This document shows positions 27,708-36,564 of a stretch of DNA of 64,000 bases, piece by piece (within the stretch, counting starts at the first letter, position 1; each line of letters begins with the position of its first letter). Location of the stretch: contig NZ_CP087952.1 in assembly GCF_028752835.1 (NCBI RefSeq), positions 3,532,501-3,596,500 on the forward strand, given 5' to 3'. Source of the stretch: Desulfosarcina sp. BuS5. Its GTDB lineage: Bacteria > Desulfobacterota > Desulfobacteria > Desulfobacterales > BuS5. The position numbers and the translations under genes are program-made. The notes below the pieces were generated by a model. That model made no database searches, was not told the origin of the DNA, and saw only the letters and a program-made list of their open reading frames with translations.

Positions 27708-27726
27708 TATAGATTTCCACATAAAT
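27708..27726. repeat. Dispersed ~125-bp element, copy D, left fragment
   Basis: TATAGATTTCCACATAAAT is identical to the left end of the 54.8-kb copy and is cut off here by an insertion sequence. The remainder resumes at 29375. Confidence 0.85.
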
Positions 27727-29374
27727 AGTATCCGCTGAATTTCGATAATAACATAGTATATCAGCATTGTTCATATATTAATCATAGAGAATTTTAATCT
27801 AAAATTTTAAGCTCATTTGTGGTATTTTAATTGAATTTTGGTAAAAAACGGCAAATTGTTAACACCTATAGACGCACCTCTCCTATCCGCATATTTTTTA
27901 AAATCAACTATTTTTGATAAAATCCTTGTTCGGCTTATGCCAGCCCGAGTTTCATCAGTTTTTTTTCTTCAATCTTTTCTCCCATTAGAAGCTGAATAAA
28001 CTTTTTAAGATTATAAGCGGTTTGACAAAGCAATGACCATATACGGTCTCCTTCAAATCCTCTATAAAGACTGCATCCAAAACCTCTAATATTTTTTGCA
28101 ATAGCTATGAAACCTTCTGTTGCTGAACGGGCTTTACAGCAAAAACTCTGTTTTTCTTCGGATACATCTTTTTTACGCCCCAAAAAAACGTTACTGATAT
28201 TGTCTGCAATTTTAAAATTACCATTGCTTCTGTAACCAAGGTCGGTAATAATATTTTCCGGTTCGCCTTTCATCCGTTTTTTGAACTGTTCGAGTGTTCC
28301 AGCAAAAAGCGTTTTATCATTTGGATTACCGATAAAATTTTCAATGGTAATCATGAATCCTTCCCTATTGAAAGTCATTTCCATTGTTGTGCCGAATTCA
28401 CACTTCGGATGCTCTTTTCCTTTTACAATCGGGCGGGCATCCGGTTCATCAATGGATACAATCCGGTTTTTTATCTGTTTTTTACCTTCGAGTTTTTCTA
28501 AGGTTTGTGCTTCAAGAATAGTAAGAATAGCAAACATATTGTCAGCTTTTATTTGTTTTTTCTTTGTGGTCTTTAATGATTCAACTTTTTTATCAAATAT
28601 TTTTAGAGCAGGAATAAATAATATATTAAATTTGAGTAACCATTCCAAACGGTTTTGTTTTTTGTTCAAAAAAAATTCTCGCCATAATTTTTTTACTTCA
28701 TTATTGTCCCACCACAAGGAGATTTGATGCAAAACGGCAAATTGTTTCATTTTGTCAAAAGCTTTAAAAATTAAATGTACATCATTTGGATAGATAACGT
28801 TATTTTTCAATACGCTTGAATCTATCATAGCATTATCACCCTGTATTATCCCAGCTTTGCGTAGAACCTCAAAAACTTCTTTTTCTATAATTTCAACACC
28901 TTCTTCACCTATACGTTTTCGAAATACACATATAGAACTCGGATCCAGGCATGTTTGCAATTCCTCATTTGTGATGTTACAAAAATATTGAATATAGTGG
29001 TTTTCTTTTATATGCTTAACCATTTGCCTATCACTTAATTGATAGTATTTTATACAAATCAAAATCGCTGTCATCATCCTGAGAGATTTTCCAAAAGCAC
29101 CCTGACTGGTGTTATAAAATTTACACAACTTTGTAATCATTTTTTGCCATGGAATTATCCCACGGATAATAACCAATTCCTGAACTGGATTGGTTATATT
29201 TGCTTTCACCCATTCATCAGAAAGAACTTCTTCAAAAGTATTTTTTATCATCAGAATACCTCCTATCCTTTTTAGAGTGCTTAAAATACCATTTAGCTGC
29301 AATTTAAAAAATGGCATATACTGCTATGGATAGCAAAGCATTTCTTTCATAAAAAAGAAATTCAGCAGATACTA
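27727..29374 (-). mobile_element. IS5-like insertion sequence, 1648 bp
   Basis: Terminal inverted repeats are AGTATCCGCTGAATTTC at the left and, inverted, AGTATCTGCTGAATTTC at the right (16 of 17 identical). The flanking 4-bp AAAT at 27723-27726 and 29375-29378 is a target duplication: intact copies of the host repeat have a single AAAT at that point. The element holds one transposase gene on the minus strand. A shorter inner match, TGGTATTTTAA (27829 and, inverted, 29280), lies inside these ends. Confidence 0.9.
27935..29251 (-). CDS. IS5/IS1182-like DDE transposase
   Basis: The 438-residue protein shows a DUF772-like N-terminal region (LRMMTAILICIKYYQLSDRQ) and a DDE catalytic core. The first Asp is in NAMIDSSVLKNN, the second in IITDLGYRS and the Glu probably in ARSATEGFIA. 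The chosen ATG at 29251 follows AGGAGG by eight bases; a longer frame upstream has no ribosome-binding site. The frame is intact and both element ends are present, so the element may be recent and still active. Confidence 0.88.
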   Translation of the reverse strand: MIKNTFEEVLSDEWVKANITNPVQELVIIRGIIPWQKMITKLCKFYNTSQGAFGKSLRMMTAILICIKYYQLSDRQMVKHIKENHYIQYFCNITNEELQTCLDPSSICVFRKRIGEEGVEIIEKEVFEVLRKAGIIQGDNAMIDSSVLKNNVIYPNDVHLIFKAFDKMKQFAVLHQISLWWDNNEVKKLWREFFLNKKQNRLEWLLKFNILFIPALKIFDKKVESLKTTKKKQIKADNMFAILTILEAQTLEKLEGKKQIKNRIVSIDEPDARPIVKGKEHPKCEFGTTMEMTFNREGFMITIENFIGNPNDKTLFAGTLEQFKKRMKGEPENIITDLGYRSNGNFKIADNISNVFLGRKKDVSEEKQSFCCKARSATEGFIAIAKNIRGFGCSLYRGFEGDRIWSLLCQTAYNLKKFIQLLMGEKIEEKKLMKLGLA

Positions 29375-29490
29375 AATAATTTCAATGCGTTATCGGTCGG
29401 CTGAGTATGGGTTTAAGATTTTGAACCCATACTCCCTCTGGCCTTGTTTCAAATTCTAAAATCAAGTAATTATCTGAAAATCCATAGATA
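29375..29490. repeat. Dispersed ~125-bp element, copy D, right fragment
   Basis: AAATAATTTCAATGCGTTAT continues the copy begun at 27708. The centre has inverted arms AGTATGGGTTTAA and TTGAACCCATACT; compared with AGTAGGGGTTCAA elsewhere, both arms carry the matching change GGGG to TGGG, so pairing is mostly kept. It ends with TCTGAAAATCCATAGA. Confidence 0.85.
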
Positions 29491-29585
29491 AATTTTTTTC
29501 TTAATATCAGCTTTTTATCTGCTTGTTGAAAAAAAATCAATCGAATTATTTAATTTAAGGGACTTGAGTTATTTATTTCCAGTTC

Positions 29586-31100
29586 CTAAGTCTGGATCAT
29601 AACGGTTTCTCCATAAGGCGCCTGATCGTGCATAAGGAATCGGAATTCACATTTGGCAAAATGGATCGTATCTCCGCTTTTAAGTCTTGCAGGACTATTT
29701 TGTGAGATTTTTCTATTATTAAGGTAGGTCCCGTTGGTGCTTCTGTAGTCCTCCAGGTAATAATAACCGTTTTTGTATTCAATGGTAGCATGCAGGCTGG
29801 ATATGAACTCCCTGGGAATGATAATCTCGTTGTTTGGGTCCCGGCCTATGCGTACCGTTTGTTTGTTCAAAATAAAAGATACGGATTCTTTAGCAGTTAT
29901 ATGATCTACATCTATAAGCTCTGCTTGAAAAAGCGGATGATATGCGGAGTTATCGCCCTGTAATTCTTGTAAAGAGTCAGATTTGATTTTGTCTTTCTGC
30001 CGTTTATAGATTATCAGCAAAATGACTAATATAATAGAAAAAAATATAACTACTGTATAATTGATCGGCGCTCTATCATTTTGTTTTTTGAAGAGCTTGT
30101 CGGCGGCGCTCGATTTTGTAAAGGGCTTTTTGTTTTCTGCCGCTGTTGTTCCATTCATTTTTTTTTGCACTGATAAGTCAAGTGGCGGCTCTACTATTTT
30201 TTCATCGGGAATTGTTTGGTTCCGGGTTGATAGTTCCTTGCCGCTCTCAATCTCCACAGGTCGGTTTTCAAGGAGCCCGGATTTACGGGTATCCGTAGAC
30301 ACTGGTTCCGCCCCGGCTTGAGATTTTGTTATTATTGCATTTATCTTTTTAAATATACCAGGAATATCTTCAGCGCCAAAGGCTCTGAAATATTCTCCGC
30401 CTGTCTTTGATGCCAATATCTGAATGAGCCGGAAGTCGGCCTTATCTGTAAAGGCAATACCAAAAATTTTGATCCCCAATTTTTTGCTTTCACCGGCAAG
30501 ATGATCTTTAAGCCACATTTCTCCTTCAACATCCCGTTCCTTGTTACCCGTATCTATAATACCGTCGGTTAAAAGAATAAGAATTTTTATGGCATCTTCT
30601 CTGCCATGGATCTTGAGTTCATAAATGGCTCGCTCCACTCCTGCCGGAGTGTCAGTGAAAAGGCCTTTGTAATTTATGTTGTTGAGGCTTTTGAAAAATT
30701 TTGCCGTGGCGTCCTTGTTGTTCATATCTGTAAGATGTTCGACCAGTCTTGCCTTTTGATCAAATATCAGCATACCCAGGCGAAATCCTTCACCTGTATT
30801 GTTGAGTAGTTCGGTAACGACATCCCTTGTTATAAATTTTGGATCATTTTTTTTCATACTGCCGGAGTTGTCTATAACAAGTATAATATCAGCTTTCATC
30901 CTTATTGAGGAGTTATCCAGCTTAATTGCGCTATTATCAGTCTTTATTTCTGTAATAATAGGTTTTTCTATGAGATCAGGTTGTATTTTTTTTATTTCAT
31001 CTGTATCCCTAGAAGATCCATAGCAAATTGACGCGAAAATAATTATTATGACACAAAATAAATTCCGAAAGATACCTTTTTTAATTTTTCTATTTTTCAT
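29586..31100 (-). CDS. Secreted VWA protein with C-terminal FHA domain
   Basis: The protein has 504 residues. An N-terminal signal or membrane segment (about 12-29) precedes a von Willebrand A domain (about 68-255) with the MIDAS motif DNSGS and a downstream LLTDG. A Ser/Thr-rich linker, a membrane helix near 345-363 (VVIFFSIILVILLIIY) and a C-terminal FHA domain (about 415-490: IGRDPNNEIIIP, SSLHATIEY, DYRSTNGTYLNNR) follow. The order puts VWA outside and FHA in the cytoplasm, suggesting that phosphothreonine signalling is linked to an external binding domain. It is divergent from the ExeA-OmpA fusion gene 138 bases away. Confidence 0.85.
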   Translation of the reverse strand: MKNRKIKKGIFRNLFCVIIIIFASICYGSSRDTDEIKKIQPDLIEKPIITEIKTDNSAIKLDNSSIRMKADIILVIDNSGSMKKNDPKFITRDVVTELLNNTGEGFRLGMLIFDQKARLVEHLTDMNNKDATAKFFKSLNNINYKGLFTDTPAGVERAIYELKIHGREDAIKILILLTDGIIDTGNKERDVEGEMWLKDHLAGESKKLGIKIFGIAFTDKADFRLIQILASKTGGEYFRAFGAEDIPGIFKKINAIITKSQAGAEPVSTDTRKSGLLENRPVEIESGKELSTRNQTIPDEKIVEPPLDLSVQKKMNGTTAAENKKPFTKSSAADKLFKKQNDRAPINYTVVIFFSIILVILLIIYKRQKDKIKSDSLQELQGDNSAYHPLFQAELIDVDHITAKESVSFILNKQTVRIGRDPNNEIIIPREFISSLHATIEYKNGYYYLEDYRSTNGTYLNNRKISQNSPARLKSGDTIHFAKCEFRFLMHDQAPYGETVMIQT

Positions 31101-31238
31101 TTTTTAACAATTTTTTATACGTTATGATGGCTGTTAAACCTGCTATTTGATTTTTTGAGAAATAAAGGATATATAAATTTCGGCTATTAGCATACCATTA
31201 AAATTTAATTTCAAATTAATGACGAGTTTCAAACAATT

Positions 31239-32744
31239 ATGTACCTTTCATATTATAATTTAAATGTAAAGCCATTTCAGATAAGCCCGGATCCCGCATT
31301 CTTGTGGCTTGGGGAAACGCACAAAGAGGCCCTTGCCATTTTAAAATATGGGCTACTTGACAATAGTGGATTTTTACTTCTGGTCGGGGATGTGGGAACC
31401 GGTAAAACAACGCTTATCAATGGATTTCTGGAGACTCTGGATAAAAGTACTATTGTGGCCAAAATAACCGATCCGGGTTTGGATGTTCTTGATTTTTATA
31501 ATTTTCTTGCGACTAACTTTAAGATGAGCAAAAGTTTCACTACCAAGGGTGACTTTCTGGTTCATTTTATACATTTTCTGCACAAGGCAAATAAGGCAGA
31601 TAAAAAAGTGCTTCTGATAATCGATGAAGCACAGAGACTCTCCCATGAAATGCTGGAAGAGATACGCCTGTTATCTAACATAGAAAAGCAGGATAAAAAG
31701 CTTTTAAATATATTTCTTGTGGGGCAGAATGAATTAAATAAAATCCTTGCGGAGACAAGGAACAGGGCATTATTACAAAGAATAACCACCAGGTATGATA
31801 TAGGACCTTTAAAAAAGAACGATATCAAGGATTATATTCAGTTTCGTTTAAGTGTTGCCGGAACCGAAAAGGTCCTTTTCAATTCAGGTGCAATCCGTGA
31901 AATTATCTCCTTCTCAGAATGTTATCCCCGGCGTATTAATGTTATTTGTAATCGCGCTCTTTTAACCGGATTTGTTAAAGAAAAAGGCACAATTGATGCC
32001 GCAATTATCAAAGAATCCGCAAAAGATCTCACGCTCTCAAAGGTAAGCAGCAAAAAGGAAAATGACCATGGAGCTGCTGGTACCGGAAGAAAGTTTGCCA
32101 GGTTGGTGCCTATATATGCGACGCTGCTGATCCTGCTGTTGATTGCCGGCGGATACAATTATTTTTTCGATAAAGATGAAAGAAAACCTCTCTATTCCGC
32201 CAAATCAAAAGCGAATATTGTAAATGCTGATGATAGAATGAACGATAAGGAAAATCCCGCTCCTTCAGTAAGCGATGCTGAAGATACGCCTGCTGAAATA
32301 GTTCCGACGGAATCCGACATGGGAGAGAGTGCCTTTAGCTCTGACACTCTGAATAAAAATAAAGAAGATGATCCTCCCGGCCTTGCAAAGACATTGCCGG
32401 AACCTTATCAGGATGACAAGTTGACAATCAATATTTCTCAAAATTCTGATGAGTTGGTACCTGAATCTTATACGATGATAGACAGATTCATTCAAAGAAT
32501 TTTACTATATCCTGATGCTGAAGTCATAATAAAAGGGTATACCGACTCTTCCGGCAATAAAGCCTACAATAAACTATTGGCAAGGTTCAGAGCAAATAAC
32601 GTAAAAAGCTATTTGATCGGCCAGGGTATTGACCCTCTAAAAATCGACACCATAGGCATGGGGCCGGAAAATCCTGTAGCCTCTAATGCAACCCCTGGGG
32701 GAAGGGCAAAAAACCGCAGAATTGAAATAGAATTACATCACTGA
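31239..32744 (+). CDS. ExeA-type AAA ATPase fused to an OmpA-like peptidoglycan-binding domain
   Basis: The 501 residues begin like ExeA/GspA (YYNLNVKPFQISPDPAFLWL). Walker A is GDVGTGKTT near 50-58, Walker B LLIIDEAQR near 129-137, and sensor residues lie in LLQRITTRYD. A membrane helix lies near 288-310 (VPIYATLLILLLIAGGYNYFF). The periplasmic part ends in an OmpA-C domain (about 405-500) with IKGYTDSSGNKAYN and GRAKNRRIEI. ExeA normally carries a different peptidoglycan-binding domain at this place, so the OmpA-type ending is a variation. It probably couples ATP use to envelope assembly. Its last 7 bases overlap the convergent MauE/DoxX gene. Confidence 0.88.
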   Translation: MYLSYYNLNVKPFQISPDPAFLWLGETHKEALAILKYGLLDNSGFLLLVGDVGTGKTTLINGFLETLDKSTIVAKITDPGLDVLDFYNFLATNFKMSKSFTTKGDFLVHFIHFLHKANKADKKVLLIIDEAQRLSHEMLEEIRLLSNIEKQDKKLLNIFLVGQNELNKILAETRNRALLQRITTRYDIGPLKKNDIKDYIQFRLSVAGTEKVLFNSGAIREIISFSECYPRRINVICNRALLTGFVKEKGTIDAAIIKESAKDLTLSKVSSKKENDHGAAGTGRKFARLVPIYATLLILLLIAGGYNYFFDKDERKPLYSAKSKANIVNADDRMNDKENPAPSVSDAEDTPAEIVPTESDMGESAFSSDTLNKNKEDDPPGLAKTLPEPYQDDKLTINISQNSDELVPESYTMIDRFIQRILLYPDAEVIIKGYTDSSGNKAYNKLLARFRANNVKSYLIGQGIDPLKIDTIGMGPENPVASNATPGGRAKNRRIEIELHH

Positions 32745-33250
32745 TCCTTACGCTTTCCTCCCTCTGGCATTGTGCCAAATTTTAAAATTGGGTAATTATC
32801 TGACAAGATATATTTATCAGTTCTGAGTTTGTAAATAAAGACCCATATACTCGCTAAAAAAATAATAAAATCTCTGATTAAATAACGATACATACTCTTG
32901 GTTGTCTCTATAGATAGACTGAAACATCCGCAGCTTACATCTATGCCACGATAAATATTGATCAGAAAAACCGAAATAAACGTGAACATCATAAGGTTGA
33001 TGACCATAGAGGCTCCTGTTACAAGAAACCCCGATATAAGCAGAATTCCTGCCAACGCTTCAACCCAGGGCAGGATTACAGATACGGGATTGATCAAAAT
33101 CTCAGGCAAAATTCTGTAATTTCGAATTATATCTCCGAAGCTTTCCGGGTCAAGTATTTTACCATAGCTGGCCCATACAAAGATTATACCTATTGCGATC
33201 CTCAGGAGAGTATTTATATGACTCCAATGTTTCATTTCCCAAGATCTCAT
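32738..33250 (-). CDS. MauE/DoxX-family membrane protein with repeat-encoded C-terminus
   Basis: The 170-residue, four-helix membrane protein of the MauE/DoxX redox group shows RIAIGIIFVWASYGKILDPE and the Cys motif DVSCGCFSL near residue 106. MauE-like proteins take part in periplasmic disulfide or cofactor maturation. The last 26 or so residues (KYILSDNYPILKFG onward) are encoded by a partial copy of the dispersed ~125-bp element, which supplies the tail and the stop codon. Its start overlaps the proC stop by four bases, and its end overlaps the convergent ExeA-OmpA gene. Confidence 0.8.
   Translation of the reverse strand: MRSWEMKHWSHINTLLRIAIGIIFVWASYGKILDPESFGDIIRNYRILPEILINPVSVILPWVEALAGILLISGFLVTGASMVINLMMFTFISVFLINIYRGIDVSCGCFSLSIETTKSMYRYLIRDFIIFLASIWVFIYKLRTDKYILSDNYPILKFGTMPEGGKRKDQ
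32756..32812. repeat. Dispersed ~125-bp element, copy F (right half) inside a gene end
   Basis: CCTCCCTCTGGCATTGTGCC, then AAATTTTAAAATTG and GGTAATTATCTGACAAGATA match the right half of the 54.8-kb copy with a few changes. It lies inside the 3' end of the MauE/DoxX-type reading frame. Confidence 0.85.
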
Positions 33251-34086
33251 TGTCCAAGATTTTTGGAGCGCTGCACAGCGGCTGCTATGGCTTTAATAAT
33301 TGTTTTCTTTATACCGCCATCTTCCATTACCTGTATAGCCGCTTCAGTAGTACCTCCAGGAGATGTAACTTTTGCACGTAAAGATTCAGGAAGTTCCTTC
33401 AGTTCCTCCATCAGCGCAAGCGCACCTTTTAATGTAGCTATGGAAAGAGTGCGGGAATCCTCCGGAGTAAGACCTGCATCGACGCCGCCTTTAATCATAG
33501 ACTCAACCATATAAAAAACATATGCAGGCCCTGAACCCGAAAGGGCTGTAACGGCATCCATCAGTTTTTCGCTAAATTCCAGAGCCTTTCCGGTTGCTTC
33601 AAGAATAGTCCTGGCCGCATCAAGTTCTTCCTGGGTCACGTATCGGTTAGGGCTTAAACCGGACATCCCTTTTAAAACAAGTACCGGGGTATTGGGCATA
33701 ACCCTGATTATAGGGAGGTTGCCCCTTTGGTTTTCATCCAGCGGCCCATATAGTAACTCTTCGATTTTTTTGATAGTAATTCCGGCTGCTATTGAAATTA
33801 CAAGTTTACGCCTGGTAACATTGTAAGCTTTTTGAACGATAATCTCGGAAAGTACCCGCACCATCTGCTGGGGCTTTACCGCAAGAATAACGATATCACT
33901 TTCTGTAAAAAGCCTGAAATTGTCATCCGTAACCGAAATATCATATTGGCTTTTCAAAAATTTTAAATGTTCCTTATTGATATCACTTGCCGAGATTGAT
34001 GAAGGGGGGAAAATGCCTGATTTGATGATAGAACCAATAAATGCTTCTCCCATATTACCGGCACCTATAAAGCCAATTTTTTTCAT
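33247..34086 (-). CDS. proC: Pyrroline-5-carboxylate reductase
   Basis: ProC reduces pyrroline-5-carboxylate to proline with NAD(P)H. The 279 residues have the Rossmann motif IGFIGAGNMGEAF at the N-terminus, AVKPQQM, RVMPNTPVLV and the C-terminal signature ALSGSGPAYVF plus VTSPGGTTEAA. The length is typical. The MauE/DoxX-type gene overlaps its end by four bases and is likely in the same transcript. A RAYT-type element ends 41 bases upstream of its start. Confidence 0.95.
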   Translation of the reverse strand: MKKIGFIGAGNMGEAFIGSIIKSGIFPPSSISASDINKEHLKFLKSQYDISVTDDNFRLFTESDIVILAVKPQQMVRVLSEIIVQKAYNVTRRKLVISIAAGITIKKIEELLYGPLDENQRGNLPIIRVMPNTPVLVLKGMSGLSPNRYVTQEELDAARTILEATGKALEFSEKLMDAVTALSGSGPAYVFYMVESMIKGGVDAGLTPEDSRTLSIATLKGALALMEELKELPESLRAKVTSPGGTTEAAIQVMEDGGIKKTIIKAIAAAVQRSKNLGQ

Positions 34087-34127
34087 TATTTATTAAATAT
34101 CTCCTCATTCACTAAGTGGGGCCAACT

Positions 34128-35223
34128 GGGGACGCCCATTTGTAATCCAGTAATTATTCAACCATTTGAAAATTGTTAGTCTTAACAATCTTTTCTCCCT
34201 TTTTAACTGCATAGGCGACCCCTGGCTGGCTCATGTTTAAGCGCTTCGCCATACGAGTCCCTTCTAATCCCAACTCCCGTACCGCCCAATAGCAAAACAC
34301 ACTTCTGGCCTCCGCGCGCGCCTTTTGTCTGCTTTTTGAGTATAACGCCTCTTTCTCAATCTGATAAAGCTCTAAAACTCTTTGCTCAAGACTTTCGATA
34401 GTATATCCAAGACTCTTTAATTTATAGCGGCGATCTATCCGCTCATTTGCTTTGGATAAAACATCCATCACAAAATCGCCATCCCCAAGTATCCGTTCAT
34501 CCCCCTTCGTGCGATCTTGACCCTTCAATCTTAACTTCCGGATCTCAGACCAACCACCAAGGCTCCTTACTAGTCCTCCACCAACCAACCCAGGGCGTCT
34601 TCCTTGATCTAAACCTTCTTTCACATAAGAAGAATAGTTCTGTTTTCCCTTTAATATACTTTTTCCAAAATTGGAAAGCACATATTTTATATCCTGCCAA
34701 TCGCAATTCTTTTTCCCCATCAGGACGCTATGCCCACTATATTTATATCTATTCAACCCGTTAATATCTTGAACAATCTTTGCTCTTAATGGATTTAGAT
34801 GGATATAACGAACCAACTCCTTTAAATATATATCCTCTTGGCAGATGATAGATTTGTAACGATTTTGAAAAAGTTGACCATGGCGTTTGTGTCTACGATT
34901 GAACATAATCGCATACCCTGTTAATAGCCGCCGCATTAAATTCGAAATCCCCTGGTCTCCTGAGCGGAACAGAAAATGCGCATGATTTGACAATAAAGCC
35001 CAAGCATAGCACGATGTATTCGTGGTAGGCAACAAAACCGAAAGGCGATCAAGCATATCGTTTCGATCTTTATTATCTCGAAATATTTTACGGCTCTCTA
35101 TTCCACGAATAATAACGTGATGTATAACCCCAGGAGGATCTAATCGGGCAAGTCTTGGCATAGGAAAAAAATATAAAATCAGGCACGCAATGTCAAGTTA
35201 TTTATTTACAAATGGACGTCCCC
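34128..35223 (-). mobile_element. RAYT-type element with 18-bp inverted ends
   Basis: GGGGACGCCCATTTGTAA at 34128-34145 and, inverted, GGGGACGTCCATTTGTAA at 35206-35223 differ at one base and enclose a single transposase gene (1096 bp in all). Its right end lies inside the last codons of a ruined ChlI-type gene, so it inserted there. No target duplication was recognised, which fits a Y1 single-strand mechanism. Confidence 0.7.
34154..35161 (-). CDS. REP-associated tyrosine transposase (Y1/HUH), copy 1
   Basis: The 335 residues begin with the Y1 transposase domain: PGVIHHVIIRGIESRKIF, the HUH motif in LLSNHAHFLFRSG, FNRRHKRHGQLFQNRYKS, and the catalytic Tyr in LVRYIHLNPLRA. The C-terminal half ends in a helix-turn-helix-like stretch (MAKRLNMSQPGVAYAVKKGE) resembling a DnaA-type DNA-binding part. 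Such enzymes move or shape single-stranded DNA and often associate with REP palindromes. It is clearly related to the copy at 61.4 kb. The frame is intact. Confidence 0.9.
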   Translation of the reverse strand: MPRLARLDPPGVIHHVIIRGIESRKIFRDNKDRNDMLDRLSVLLPTTNTSCYAWALLSNHAHFLFRSGDQGISNLMRRLLTGYAIMFNRRHKRHGQLFQNRYKSIICQEDIYLKELVRYIHLNPLRAKIVQDINGLNRYKYSGHSVLMGKKNCDWQDIKYVLSNFGKSILKGKQNYSSYVKEGLDQGRRPGLVGGGLVRSLGGWSEIRKLRLKGQDRTKGDERILGDGDFVMDVLSKANERIDRRYKLKSLGYTIESLEQRVLELYQIEKEALYSKSRQKARAEARSVFCYWAVRELGLEGTRMAKRLNMSQPGVAYAVKKGEKIVKTNNFQMVE

Positions 35224-35984
35224 TATTTGCGCTGTTTATGTCAACCACAATGTCTTGCAGCGGCTGACGCCGCACGCGGTTAGGCAGGGCGAGTTCGGCT
35301 GCTTTTTCGATATCTTTTTTAACTACTTTTTCTCTTTCGTCGAATGCTGCAAGGATTTTGGCTGTTTTCAGCATTATAATATCTCCTCTATGCCCGTCGA
35401 CTCCAACGTCTATGCAGTAATTAGCAATTTCCAGTAGAAGGGCGCGTTCGATGGTTACCCTGGGATATAGATCCACTCCTTTTTTTATTTTTTCAACTAT
35501 CAGTTTTGAATCGTTTTCCCATCTACTACAGAAAGACGCGGGATCATCATCAGCAACCCTCCGCTCCATAATGGTAACACGGGCATCAGGGTCGAGGATA
35601 CCCTCTATATGAACGCATAAACCGAAACGATCAAGAAGCTGCAGGCGAAGCTCACCCTCTTCCGGATTCATGGTGCCCACCAAAGTAAACCGGGCTGCAT
35701 GAGAAAAGGAGACCCCTTCCCGCTCTATCGTATTAACGCCCATGGCTGCGGAATCCAGAAGCAGATCAACTACATGATCATCAAGCAGGTTGACTTCGTC
35801 CATATAGAGTATCCCCTGTGAGCACCGGCAAGAAGCCCGGGTTCGATCCTTTTTTCACCTTTTTTATAGCATGCTCATCTTCCGGCGCAAGCTGAAAAGA
35901 GCAGTTATTGATCACTTCAATTTCAGGGAGGATCGCGGACAGGGCTCTTACAGCCGTAGATTTGGCTGTTCCTTTTTCTATCCT
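35198..35984 (-). pseudogene. Magnesium-chelatase ChlI/BchI-type AAA gene, ruined
   Basis: Pieces of one ChlI-type ATPase can be read in order. GTAKSTAVRALSAILPEIEV (Walker A) runs from about 35980. A segment of roughly 60 residues is deleted, then [10 protein letters not shown] follows. A one-base deletion in a G run near 35812 shifts the frame to [19 protein letters not shown], and the remaining 200 residues run with [17 protein letters not shown] to DINSANRG. The N-terminus before GTAKST is missing, and the end is replaced by the transposase element (RPFVNK is element sequence). The four lesions leave no function. The cognate chelatase subunits are not in the window. Confidence 0.85.
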
Positions 35985-35992
35985 CCATTAAC

Positions 35993-36021
35993 AACTTCGA
36001 GATTAATATACCCTCGAAGTT
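35993..36021. other. Hairpin replacing the 5' end of the ChlI remnant
   Basis: AACTTCGAG and CTCGAAGTT form a perfect 9-bp stem with an 11-base loop. The stretch to about 36130 is GC-richer than its surroundings and shows no recognisable gene; it begins where the ChlI homology stops. Confidence 0.45.
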
Positions 36022-36133
36022 GACGGAAGAATAACGCGGTGATATCAATAAGCTAAAGTGTCCGTCACGCCGAGGGTGCTTTATTTCAGGGAGGGAGCCG
36101 CATATCCTTGCTACGGGACGATTCTCTCCCAAC

Positions 36134-36193
36134 AAAAAAAGCCACGAATGCTAAAACAGAAATTTTTCACTGTAATGCCTTCGTGGCTTTTTT
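36134..36193. terminator. Bidirectional terminator-like hairpin
   Basis: Seven A, GCCACGAA, a 31-base loop, TTCGTGGC and seven T form a symmetrical structure with U runs on either strand. It lies between the operon ending at 36565 and the ChlI remnant. Confidence 0.7.
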
Positions 36194-36564
36194 ATAAAAC
36201 TTGTAAATTCCCACGGAATTTAAGATAAAAATATCTTAATCCGGGAAATTAATTTTTAAATAGTGTCAATCTCAAAAATAGGACAGTTTGTTCAAATTAT
36301 TCACTTAACAAATCTTACAATTTCATATTGCAAATTAATTTATCTTTTTGCAGGTTATTTGTCAAGACGTTTAGAGTAATCCCCACAGGGTAACCGCATT
36401 TATAATTTTAAAATAAATTAATTCTATTTTTTGTATTGCCTGTGAATACGGATAATTATAACTATTTAAAGGCGAGCTGATTATGTTTTTCCATCTAAAA
36501 GACAATCAAAGTAGTTTGCACGATAATGATGAAGTGAAAGGAAAAAAACGGTGAGCCTTTTAAC
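36194..36564. other. 371-bp AT-rich gap, no gene supported
   Basis: No credible gene was found. A 23-codon frame at 36484-36555 follows an AAAGGCGAG stretch but is too short and unlike anything known. The segment may simply be a relic of the decayed neighbourhood. Confidence 0.4.

Noticed and set aside
35985-36135. Cobalamin or other riboswitch upstream of the chelatase-type remnant
   Set aside because: GC-rich with a 9-bp hairpin, but the conserved riboswitch boxes could not be found in order.
36481-36555. 23-codon frame after an AAAGGCGAG stretch
   Set aside because: Too short, no family resemblance, no supporting context.
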